Source: Celerinatantimonas diazotrophica
GTDB taxonomy: Bacteria > Pseudomonadota > Gammaproteobacteria > Enterobacterales > Celerinatantimonadaceae
Direction of reading: 5' to 3'
Assembly (NCBI RefSeq): GCF_004339545.1
Contig: NZ_SMGD01000019.1
Coordinates: forward strand, 107,520-171,519
Length of the DNA: 64,000 bases
Part shown: piece after piece, positions 17,156-25,399 of the stretch
Numbering within the stretch: position 1 is the first letter of the stretch
Layout of the letters: the number at the start of each line of letters is the position of its first letter
Position numbers and translations under genes: made by a program
Notes under the pieces: model-generated
Databases searched by the model: none
The model's input: only the letters and a program-made list of their open reading frames with translations
Told to the model about the DNA's origin: nothing

Positions 17156-18058
17156 TCACACAAAATGTTCTTCGGACCAAACCACGCAATTTTTGCCCCG
17201 GCCTTTGGCGACATACAAGGCTTTATCAGCTTTAGAAAATAGCGTCGAGCTGGAGGTGGTGTCATTAGGGATGCAGCTGGAGCCGCCGGCACTAATGGTC
17301 ACATTGGTGTGATCACTCACTTGCTTGACCGATTGCTCGATTAATTGGCGGGCTTTGGGTTGACCAAAGGTTGGCATGAGCGCAACAAACTCTTCCCCCC
17401 CAAAACGGGAAATCAACAGCGGCTCTTGATCAAACTGGCTGGCTAAAATCGAGGACACTTGGCACAATAGATGGTCACCTGCATCATGGCCAAATTCATC
17501 GTTGTAATGTTTAAAATTATCGATGTCAAAAATCGCTAATGAAACAGGCTGCTTATTCTGAATGGCATTAATCCACTCTCGGGTGAGGATCTTTTTATAA
17601 TAACGTCGGTTGGCCAGTGAGGTGAGGCTATCACAGTTAGCGAGATGCTCGAGCATTGTGCGTTGGCGAACCAGCTGCAAATGAGTATGGACTCGCGCCT
17701 TGACGATCCCAGGATGAAACGGCTTAAAAATATAATCTGCCGCCCCTAACAAGAGCCCTTTCTCTTCGTAATGCTCGTCACTTAAGCCGGTAATAAAAAT
17801 CACCGGGATTGCAGCCGTCTGTGGTAATTGATGCAGCTCAGAGAGCGTTTCAAAACCGTCCATTTCTGGCATTTTAATATCAAGAATGATCAAATCAGGC
17901 CTGAGTTCGCGAGCCTTGCGGATGGCCTGTTTGCCACTTTTGGCCAAAATAATACTGGCTTCATCGCGCAATAAATTGCTCAGTACTTTCAAATTAATCA
18001 CCTCATCATCAACAATTAACACTTGTTGAGTGGGGTGTGACAATGAATCGATTGTCAT
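17156..18058 (-). CDS. Response regulator with GGDEF diguanylate cyclase output
   Basis: Residues 12-125 form a receiver domain (QQVLIVDDEVINLK; phospho-acceptor D in DLIILDIKMPEMDG; later K in YIFKPF). Residues 135-295 form a GGDEF domain with an intact active-site motif, SRFGGEEF, and NCDSLTSLANRRYY at its start. The residues five before the motif do not form an RxxD inhibitory site. The predicted product is cyclic di-GMP, made in the cytoplasm when the receiver is phosphorylated. The hybrid kinase gene ends 138 bases upstream on the same strand and is the natural phosphate donor. Confidence 0.93.
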   Translation of the reverse strand: MTIDSLSHPTQQVLIVDDEVINLKVLSNLLRDEASIILAKSGKQAIRKARELRPDLIILDIKMPEMDGFETLSELHQLPQTAAIPVIFITGLSDEHYEEKGLLLGAADYIFKPFHPGIVKARVHTHLQLVRQRTMLEHLANCDSLTSLANRRYYKKILTREWINAIQNKQPVSLAIFDIDNFKHYNDEFGHDAGDHLLCQVSSILASQFDQEPLLISRFGGEEFVALMPTFGQPKARQLIEQSVKQVSDHTNVTISAGGSSCIPNDTTSSSTLFSKADKALYVAKGRGKNCVVWSEEHFV

Positions 18059-18196
18059 ACAAAGTTAACTCCATGTAACGCTTAGCGAGATCCATTTTTA
18101 TGTACTTATTCAATCGCAACGAATAAGTATAAATTGCTACTCACACACGATACCATAATCAGATTCTGTTATTCACTCAGGCCAAAATAAACTTTC

Positions 18197-20920
18197 TTAA
18201 TCGATAGCACTGCGCCACTGCGCAACTAATTTGGCGGCCGTTTCTAGCTCAATTTCTTCCACTGCGTTCTGAATTTGCTGAAGTCGATTCAGATCATCCC
18301 TTCGCGTCACAAACGAGGTAAGCTTTTTAAGCGTCTTCTCAAAGGCGAAATCGGCCGTACGCAGTTGTCCTTCTAACTGGGATAGATGCTGTTTAAAAGC
18401 ATTAACGCTGTTGATCGACTGCTCCGTGAGATAATGTTCAAGCAGTGGATCTAACTTCACCAATAGTTTCTCCAGCGATTCAAACAACGTTAACCCCTGA
18501 GGTTGGACCTCGCCATCAAGCAGCTCTGATTCCAACTCCAGACAGCGATTCACTAACTCATAAGCGCCAATATAAGCAGCATTCGATTTCAGCGCATGAA
18601 CAAAATTACGAAGTTCTTCCGGGGTCGCCGTTTGCAGTTGTTCGATAAAGTGACGATGGCGATATTGACTATAGAAGGTCTCTAAAAGAGAAAAATATAG
18701 TTCATTACGACCACCAATGCGACTCATCGCCTCTTGGAGGTTCAGCTCTTGAATTTGTGAAAGTGCTTCGCACAATTGCGGGTGTGTCAGGGGCCCTTTC
18801 TCTTGATGATCTTTGAAATGACTTAAATCGTTATCACTGGCTAAATATCTCAATAAAACAGAAAATAATTCAACTGAGTCAATGGGTTTACCTACATGAG
18901 CGTCCATGCCGCTATGAAGACATTCACTAATCGCACTATCACTGACATGAGCGGTCATAGCAATAATGGGTTTGTCAAAACCCAACTCTTGTCGTAATTT
19001 CTGCGTAGCAGTCAACCCATCCATATAAGGCATTTGAATGTCCATCAAAACAATATCGACATCATTTTTTGACAGAAATTCAATCGCTTGTTCACCATTA
19101 TTGGCGATATCAACGTGAATATGGGTATCTTCTAAATACCCCTGCGCTACCTGCTGGTTAATCGGGTTATCTTCCACCAGCAATAACCGATAGGCACTCA
19201 GGTCTTTTTGTTTCACCTTGGGATCGGTGTTTTTAGTCATCCGCAGATGACGAGACAATAGCGATTCCACAGCATCAAACAGTGACGAAGGCGATACGGG
19301 CTTCTCGATAAATGAGCTGATCAAACCATCGTTGCAATACGCCTGCATCTTTTGTCGCTCATAGGCAGAGATCATCAAAATAGGGGGCGTTTGTTCCTGA
19401 AAACGCGAGTGAATTTGCTCAGAGGTTTCAATGCCGTCCATTCGTGGCATCTTCCAGTCCAGCAAAATAACATCAAAGGGTTGACGGATATCAAAGGCTT
19501 GATTGACATATTCAACGGCTTCATAGCCATCGGTGGCTACTTCAACCTGATACCCCAGCTCACCCAGCATGGTTTTAAGCACCTGCCGAGAAATCGGCAG
19601 ATCATCCACCACCAGCACCCGGAACCCATCGCCAGAGCCATGGCGTTCACTATCACTCTGGTTCTGCACAAGCCCCAACGGTAATGAAACATGAAAACAA
19701 CTGCCCTCGCCCGGGGTACTTTTGCAACTAAGCTCCCCACCCATTAACTGCGCGTATTTGCGACTAATGACTAACCCTAAGCCACTGCCACCAAAACGCC
19801 GTGTAATGCTATCATCGGCCTGTGAAAATGAGTGAAACAAACGTTGTTGTTGTTCTTGAGTAATCCCAATACCCGTATCTTGCACATCGATTTCAAGTAA
19901 AACTTTGTCGCAATTACCAGTTGGCTTAGCACTGATATTGACACTGACGTATCCTGAATCGGTGAACTTAACCGCATTATTCACTAAATTAATCAAAATC
20001 TGCTTGATCCGAACCGGATCGCCAATGAGCTTTTGCGGAACAGATGAATCCAACGATAGTACAATCTCGAGGTCTTTTGTATCGGCATTCAAACTGTTGA
20101 TATTAATCGCCTGATGAATCGTCGGCTCCAGCTCAAACTCAATATTCTCGATACTGACGCTGTCGGCTTCAAGTTTTGAAAAATCGAGAATATCATTAAC
20201 TTGACGAAGAAGAACTTCACCAGAGTCGAGAATTTTTGCAATGTAATCACGCTGCATATCATCCAGTGAGGTTTTATTGAGCAGGTTACAAAACCCCAGC
20301 ACCGCATTAATAGGTGTGCGGATCTCGTGGCTCATACGCGCCACAAATGACGATTTAGTCTCTAGGGCAGCCTCTAGCTCTTGGGCGGTTTGTTCCAGCT
20401 CACAAGTTCGCTCGCGAACTTTGTCATCCAAGTTTTTATTGATATTTTCCAGAGCCTGACTATATTCCTGAAGCTTCTCATTGGCATCTAAGGTCATCTG
20501 CTCCATCGCTTTGCGATCGGAAATATCGCGACTGACGCCACAGACAAAAATCGGATTATCATCTTTATCGTAGATCGGAACCAACAAGGTATTTGCAAAT
20601 ATCGCATTATCTTCGCCACGGGTGGCATATTGCTCAAAAGACACCGGTTTATGGGCATCAATGGCCTGCTGATACGAGGCATAAAGCCCTTCAACAATTT
20701 CATCATCCCACAGATCACGGATATTAAAGTGATCAACACAAGTATCCATGGGCAGCCCCATCACTTTGCGCGAGGCGGGATTATTGTCATAAAGGGTAAA
20801 TTCGCCATTCGGCTCAACAGCCATCACAAACATAAAATCGGCAGAATGTTGCCAGAGACTTTCAAAACATTCCCGCATGACTCGTTGATGCTGCTCATCG
20901 CGTTGACTAAACAACTGCAT
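18197..20920 (-). CDS. BarA-like hybrid sensor histidine kinase (PAS-HisKA-HATPase-REC-REC-Hpt)
   Basis: The order is a PAS domain (about 20-140), a coiled coil (140-185), HisKA with FVARMSHEIRTPINAVLGF (H near 195), and HATPase with NLVNNAVKFTD, DTGIGI and FGGSGLGLVIS. Two receivers follow (DVILLDWKMPRMDG; DIVLMDIQMPYMDG), then an Hpt domain with FVHALKSNAAYIGA near 800. No transmembrane helix is seen, so it should sense in the cytoplasm. ATG 20920 is chosen because GGAG lies six bases upstream; an in-frame ATG at 20953 lacks one. The gene for the GGDEF regulator lies downstream, suggesting a phosphorelay that ends in cyclic di-GMP control. Confidence 0.93.
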   Translation of the reverse strand: MQLFSQRDEQHQRVMRECFESLWQHSADFMFVMAVEPNGEFTLYDNNPASRKVMGLPMDTCVDHFNIRDLWDDEIVEGLYASYQQAIDAHKPVSFEQYATRGEDNAIFANTLLVPIYDKDDNPIFVCGVSRDISDRKAMEQMTLDANEKLQEYSQALENINKNLDDKVRERTCELEQTAQELEAALETKSSFVARMSHEIRTPINAVLGFCNLLNKTSLDDMQRDYIAKILDSGEVLLRQVNDILDFSKLEADSVSIENIEFELEPTIHQAININSLNADTKDLEIVLSLDSSVPQKLIGDPVRIKQILINLVNNAVKFTDSGYVSVNISAKPTGNCDKVLLEIDVQDTGIGITQEQQQRLFHSFSQADDSITRRFGGSGLGLVISRKYAQLMGGELSCKSTPGEGSCFHVSLPLGLVQNQSDSERHGSGDGFRVLVVDDLPISRQVLKTMLGELGYQVEVATDGYEAVEYVNQAFDIRQPFDVILLDWKMPRMDGIETSEQIHSRFQEQTPPILMISAYERQKMQAYCNDGLISSFIEKPVSPSSLFDAVESLLSRHLRMTKNTDPKVKQKDLSAYRLLLVEDNPINQQVAQGYLEDTHIHVDIANNGEQAIEFLSKNDVDIVLMDIQMPYMDGLTATQKLRQELGFDKPIIAMTAHVSDSAISECLHSGMDAHVGKPIDSVELFSVLLRYLASDNDLSHFKDHQEKGPLTHPQLCEALSQIQELNLQEAMSRIGGRNELYFSLLETFYSQYRHRHFIEQLQTATPEELRNFVHALKSNAAYIGAYELVNRCLELESELLDGEVQPQGLTLFESLEKLLVKLDPLLEHYLTEQSINSVNAFKQHLSQLEGQLRTADFAFEKTLKKLTSFVTRRDDLNRLQQIQNAVEEIELETAAKLVAQWRSAID

Positions 20921-21173
20921 TATTTTCTCCACTGGATACAGATGAGTATCCACAGATATCCATACAATTTAAATTGATTTGCGCTAAGGGTATTTATTCT
21001 TAGCTCACCTTGATTCGCAGGCTCTGTCAACTAAAAGTCTTGATTGCCTATCATTTTTAAAGGTTCTATCAGCGATCATGATAGTTATCTAAAATATATA
21101 ACTAGAATTGATATAAGAGCGACTTTTTTAGTTCTTTATGAACAAGAAAGTCAACAATAATGGATGATACATA

Positions 21174-21203
21174 AAAAAATCGGGATGGCAGCAAGCCATC
21201 CCG
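21174..21203 (-). terminator. Rho-independent terminator of the pepsin-avidin operon
   Basis: Read on the minus strand, CGGGATGGC pairs perfectly with GCCATCCCG across a five-base loop and is followed by seven T residues. It ends transcription 26 bases after the stop codon of the avidin-like gene. Confidence 0.9.
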
Positions 21204-21228
21204 AAAACTGTGGGGTCGAAAACAATAA

Positions 21229-22276
21229 TTAACGTACGAAATGATAAGCCGCGGCACTTGCTTGCAAATATTCATCGCCAGGAGCTGTTCCATGGGCCTG
21301 CCAACGGGTCAATTTGAGTTGATTGCAAGCCACATCTAAATAACCGCTAAACGATAAAATCTGCGTCTCACAACAGACATTAAAGCTCACGCTCTGGCGC
21401 CACGGCGTTTCACCTAACAATGACGCTTGTGTATCGGTAAACCCTTGAATTGCGATAGTCGATTGATCCGCCAACAATAGTTGGCCCTGAATCAGACCAT
21501 AATCACTGACCACAGCGAGCTCAAGAGCGCACTCACTACCGGGCAATAACCAGTAACCATTTATCGGATTATCGACTTTCTCCCCCGCGTTCAGCCAGTT
21601 GGGGTCAAAAAATGCAACATCGCCCAGGCGGTTAAAACTTAATTTATCGATATAATCGCCTTGCGCAATTTGCTCAAAACTCGTGGTGGCGACCAGAGAG
21701 TTAATCACCGATAACTGCCCACTGGTTGTTAGCTGCCCGCAGTAAGTTGAAACCCAATGCCACGTGTTATTATTAGGGACTGTTGACCTTTCGTGATTAG
21801 TTTTGCAGAAATCTGAGAGGGATTTAGGCAAGGCAAACGTTGTGCCGTGTAGTTATTCTCCACAAAGAACGTTTAACGCTGGATAAATTCCTCTCAGATA
21901 CTGCCCTTGGGGTTCATTTAAACGCATCCTGAACTTTGTTGCCCCCTGCTTGCTTAACTCATTAAGCGACGCAGGGCGCGCCGCGTTCAAAATGCGTTTA
22001 ATTTGAACAAAATTCAACCACCAAAGGTCAACAGTCCCTAGGAGCTGGGTCGGTATTGCTCAGCGCTCGCCAACTAATGCCCAGCACTAACCCTATCCCT
22101 GTACCAGCAGCATTCGTCTGACACTGCCCTAACACTGGATAAGTGCCACTGGCACCGGTAGTGGAGGCATACTGTCCCACTAAACTACCGTTGTGCGCAA
22201 CGTTCAGATCCAGCGTTGAACCATAACTATTCTGCCAGTGCCCAGTTAATGGCACGACCATCGATGAATTGCCCAT
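21229..22276 (-). pseudogene. Tandem two-domain avidin-like protein, interrupted by a MITE
   Basis: From ATG 22276, behind AAGGAG and ten bases after the pepsin stop, the frame reads like streptavidin. GHWQNSYGSTL holds the N and S that contact biotin, VGQYAS holds Y and S, and GISWRA holds the first tryptophan. It is then cut by the element at 21776-22038. Removing the element and one TA copy restores one frame without change (DPAPNNNTWHWVSTYCGQL), giving 260 residues. The second half (about 150-260) repeats the pattern: GYWLLPGSECAL, FSGYLDVACNQLKLTRWQAHG. So it is probably a natural two-repeat avidin. Domain 2 has lost most biotin contacts (its N, Y and two W positions are replaced). No signal peptide is seen. 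In this strain the protein is not made intact. Confidence 0.8.
21776..22038. mobile_element. 263-bp MITE with TA target duplication
   Basis: The element has terminal inverted repeats GGGACTGTTGACCTTT (16 bases exact, 19 of 20 overall) and is flanked by TA at 21774-21775 and 22039-22040. It has no coding frame. Inside, two extended hairpins fill most of its length. In the first, 21811-21826 pairs with 21884-21899 (15 of 16) with AAACGTT/AACGTTT nested. In the second, 21912-21934 pairs with 21985-22008, with CCCTGC/GCAGGG and GCTTAA/TTAAGC nested. A TA duplication fits IS630/Tc1 or some IS5-group transposases; the family is not certain. Confidence 0.9.
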
Positions 22277-22286
22277 CAGTGACTCC

Positions 22287-23495
22287 TTAACATGAAAAGA
22301 TTGCAGCAGGTTTTTCCTGTTGTTTAGCGATAATTTTGACATCGTCCGGTTTGTTAAACAGCCACATGCCCAGTGGGGCTAGGCGGTTATTGTCATCTAG
22401 TTGATATTGATACACACAGTAGAGATGATCCAACAACACTGATCCAACCAATGTGAGCCCTTCTAAACCGGCCATCGGTTGAAACTGAGCCAAGGTTTCA
22501 CCCATCAGAACACCGGCTTCAATTTCAACGTCATACAAGCTGGCTGGCAGCGTCAGTGATTGACTTTGCCCATGCGCATCCGGCCCTAGCTCAATTATTA
22601 AATCGCCGTGGGTTAATGAGGCCTGATAGTAGGCTCGCAGCATCATATCCGGATCGCCTTTAAACAGTGACGAGCCCGAATCAAGGCAAAATGAGAGCGG
22701 CTGATCGGCGTGAGCCTGAGCAATTAACTGATCACCGATCGCCAGGCTTTGCATCGGTGTGGTCCAAATGTAGTAAAGTGACTGGAGCGGCTCGCCGGGA
22801 ACCTGCCGCCAGGGTAAAAACAGGTATTCTAAACTGTCTCGATAACGCTCATCCAACTGGCCAAAACTGACCTTGCCCCGTTTGGTGAGCGCATTGGTGT
22901 GAAAACTAACGAACAAAGAGTGCTGATCAATGATACCTTGGTGATATAACGACTCCATAAAATGAAACGATCCGGTTTCCCCCGCCACCTCACAGCGATG
23001 CACCCCGCGATAGGCTTGCAGCACCCCGGTCTCGGTCACAGGCTGATAACTATAGCTGGGCACGCCAATACCACCGTCCCAATCGAGCTCAGCAAACTGC
23101 CGTCCCTGGTATTTTTCAGAAAAATACAACTCATTGACCAACAGATCTTGCTCTGTGGTCATCGCTAAGGTCAACTGCTCTTGTCCTAAGCAGACCTGCA
23201 TGCAGCCCCAAGGCCCAAAATCAACGGTGATGGCCTCCTTGCTCAGTATCTTAAAAGAGCTGGATGCTTGGGTATCAAAACAAAGGCCGCCATAATGCTG
23301 GCGGTTCATCACTGAGCTCAATGATGAACTGATCCAGTTAAAGTTACTTCCAGTATCTATCGCTAATTTGAGTTGCTGCGCCGGGGTACCAATGCCAATC
23401 TGTGCGTACCAAGGCGAAGCGCCATTATATTGGTAGGGCCCACGATACAGGGGTAACGTCAACCCCTTGATGGTTTTTGCACCTTGATGGGTCAT
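22287..23495 (-). CDS. Pepsin-family (A1) aspartic protease
   Basis: This 402-residue protein is a bacterial member of family A1, like the shewasins of Shewanella. Both catalytic motifs are present: AIDTGSNFNWIS with Asp47 and FCLDSGSSLF with Asp272. The spacing between them fits a bilobed pepsin. PWYAQIGIGTPAQQ before the first motif is also typical. No signal peptide or obvious propeptide is present, so a cytoplasmic or non-classically exported enzyme is predicted, as for shewasins. It has eight or more cysteines. It is followed after ten bases by the avidin-like gene on the same strand, an association I do not recognise from elsewhere. Confidence 0.9.
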   Translation of the reverse strand: MTHQGAKTIKGLTLPLYRGPYQYNGASPWYAQIGIGTPAQQLKLAIDTGSNFNWISSSLSSVMNRQHYGGLCFDTQASSSFKILSKEAITVDFGPWGCMQVCLGQEQLTLAMTTEQDLLVNELYFSEKYQGRQFAELDWDGGIGVPSYSYQPVTETGVLQAYRGVHRCEVAGETGSFHFMESLYHQGIIDQHSLFVSFHTNALTKRGKVSFGQLDERYRDSLEYLFLPWRQVPGEPLQSLYYIWTTPMQSLAIGDQLIAQAHADQPLSFCLDSGSSLFKGDPDMMLRAYYQASLTHGDLIIELGPDAHGQSQSLTLPASLYDVEIEAGVLMGETLAQFQPMAGLEGLTLVGSVLLDHLYCVYQYQLDDNNRLAPLGMWLFNKPDDVKIIAKQQEKPAAIFSC

Positions 23496-23520
23496 ATTGC
23501 AATATCCTTATTAAAATGAA

Positions 23521-23538
23521 CGGAGCAAAAATGCTCCG
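23521..23538. other. Short hairpin between the LysR and pepsin genes
   Basis: CGGAGCA (23521-23527) pairs with TGCTCCG (23532-23538) around a four-base loop. It lies 26 bases before the pepsin ATG on the minus strand, without a T-run. It may be a weak terminator of the LysR transcript. Confidence 0.4.
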
Positions 23539-23627
23539 TATCATTCATCTCACAATCACCGCGTTCAATGCAACGAATTGATAAAAATACATTCTTGGCA
23601 AGATATGCCACGAATCAATCGCCAACC

Positions 23628-24506
23628 TCAGTTTTCCTGATCCAACATCTTTAATAAATTCAGCACTAACGCTGAGCGCTCATAGCGACGGTAAATAAAG
23701 GTAACAGTAGAGTACAAAATCGGCCGCACCGGCACGAAACAAACCCCGGGCAACTGAATAAACTTCATCGAGGCCGGAATTAACGAAATGCCAAACCCCG
23801 CAGCCACCATGTTGACGATCGATGATACCTGTGGCGATTCCATCTGTATGGTCGGGATAAACCCGGCTTGCTGGCAGCTATGAATAATATAATCGTACAA
23901 ATGGGTGCCGATGGCACGCGGGAACATAATAAATGGTTCATCTGCTAACATCGCAACATCGACAATGGGTTCACGACTAAGTCGATGCAACGTCGGCACC
24001 ACCAACACCAGCTCTTCGCTCACTAGTGCCAGTCGTTGCAAGTCGCCACAATCAAGGGGTTCACGAACAAAGGCGCAATCAAGTCGGGAACTGAGCACTG
24101 ACTCTACCAACTGAATACTGTCATTTTCGTGAGAGCTGAGGTGCACATCCGGGTAAGCAGCACGAAATGAACGAATGGCGCGTGGAACTTTCGGGTGAAA
24201 CGCAATCGACCCGGCAAACCCTATCGACAGGTGCCCACTGACACCGCGCGCTAAACTCTGCACTTCGCTCATGGCCTGCGCACTATCGGCTAAAATCTGT
24301 AATGCCCGCACCTTAAACAGCTCACCGGCGGCAGTCAGCCTGACCCCGCGGGAAGCACGAATAAACAATGCAGTACCAATTTCTCGCTCAAGACTTTGGA
24401 TCTGTCGACTTAACGGCGGCTGAGCCATTCCTAACTGCTCGGCAGCTCGAGTAAAGTGGGCACACTCGGCGACCGCTAAAAAATAGCGGAGTTGACGAAG
24501 TTCCAT
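23628..24506 (-). CDS. LysR-type regulator, divergent from lutABC
   Basis: This is a 292-residue LysR protein. The helix-turn-helix occupies residues 1-60 (LRQLRYFLAVAECAHFTRAA, then LGMAQPPLSRQIQSLE), and the effector domain runs from about 90 to the end. The sequence resembles the BenM/CatM group. The gene faces lutA across about 160 bp of AT-rich DNA, so control of lactate use is the first guess. It also lies upstream of, and in the same direction as, the pepsin gene, with a small hairpin between. The effector is unknown. Confidence 0.88.
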   Translation of the reverse strand: MELRQLRYFLAVAECAHFTRAAEQLGMAQPPLSRQIQSLEREIGTALFIRASRGVRLTAAGELFKVRALQILADSAQAMSEVQSLARGVSGHLSIGFAGSIAFHPKVPRAIRSFRAAYPDVHLSSHENDSIQLVESVLSSRLDCAFVREPLDCGDLQRLALVSEELVLVVPTLHRLSREPIVDVAMLADEPFIMFPRAIGTHLYDYIIHSCQQAGFIPTIQMESPQVSSIVNMVAAGFGISLIPASMKFIQLPGVCFVPVRPILYSTVTFIYRRYERSALVLNLLKMLDQEN

Positions 24507-24669
24507 TTTTTGCTCCTCAACATAACACTCACCTTATTATACTTTTTAAGTATCAAAAAACGCTATATCTGTCATTGGCTGTATCGTTACATGCTTTAAT
24601 ATATTGTTAATAAATCGTTGCAAGCCTATTTAATTTCCCAACACTTAACCCAATGGGACAGGAACGTAC

Positions 24670-25389
24670 ATGAACGTGAACTTTTTTGTGACCTGTTTGT
24701 GTGACACCATTAAAGCCGATGTTGCCAAACAATCTGTTCTCTTACTGGAGAAACTCGGCTGCCAGATTCATTTTCCATCTGAGCAGAGCTGCTGCGGGAT
24801 GCCATCGATTAACAGCGGTTATATCAAGGACAGTCTGCCCGCAATGAAATCAATGATCCGTGCTTTTGAAGGCAATGATGACCCGATCATTGTACCAGCG
24901 GGCTCCTGCAGTGCGATGCTTAAAAACTACCCAGATTACTTAACCGACGAGCCAAGCTGGCATCAACGTGCAGTCCAGGTTGCCCAGCGAGTTCAAGAGA
25001 TGACCAGCTTTATTGTCGATACGCTTGGGGTTGTCGATGTTGGCGCAAAACTTCAGGGACGCGCCGTGTATCACCCCTCCTGTAGCCTGCTGCGCAAAAT
25101 GAACGTGGTCAATCAACCCCTTCAACTGCTCGAACATGTCGAAGGGTTAACACTCGAGCCGATAGCCAACCAGCAAACTTGCTGCGGGTTTGGTGGTACC
25201 TTCTCGGTGAAAATGCCAGAGATCTCAGCGGCGATGGTCAGCGAAAAAGTCCAGCATATTGAACAGGTTCAGCCGGATTACTTAATTGGTGCCGATATCA
25301 GCTGTTTAATCAATATTGGAGGCCGGCTGCACCGACAAGGGAATCCGCTCAAAGTCATGCATATTGCTCAAGTTCTGATGAGTCATTAA
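24670..25389 (+). CDS. lutA: L-lactate utilisation protein LutA (CCG-domain iron-sulfur subunit)
   Basis: LutA is one of three subunits that oxidise L-lactate to pyruvate. The 239-residue chain has two cysteine-rich CCG domains: QSCCGMPSINSGY near residue 40 and QQTCCGFGGTF near residue 175. It also has PAGSCSAMLKNYP and HPSCSLLRK. These are the binding sites for iron-sulfur clusters in this family. AGGAACG precedes the ATG. It is the first gene of a tight operon with lutB (ten bases on) and lutC. E. coli homologues are YkgE, YkgF and YkgG. Confidence 0.94.
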   Translation: MNVNFFVTCLCDTIKADVAKQSVLLLEKLGCQIHFPSEQSCCGMPSINSGYIKDSLPAMKSMIRAFEGNDDPIIVPAGSCSAMLKNYPDYLTDEPSWHQRAVQVAQRVQEMTSFIVDTLGVVDVGAKLQGRAVYHPSCSLLRKMNVVNQPLQLLEHVEGLTLEPIANQQTCCGFGGTFSVKMPEISAAMVSEKVQHIEQVQPDYLIGADISCLINIGGRLHRQGNPLKVMHIAQVLMSH

Positions 25390-25399
25390 GGAGTCGCTG

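Noticed and set aside
21776..22038. Reading the split avidin-like gene as two separate small genes
   Set aside because: Both halves join in one frame once the element and one TA are removed, and the second frame's start lies inside the element.
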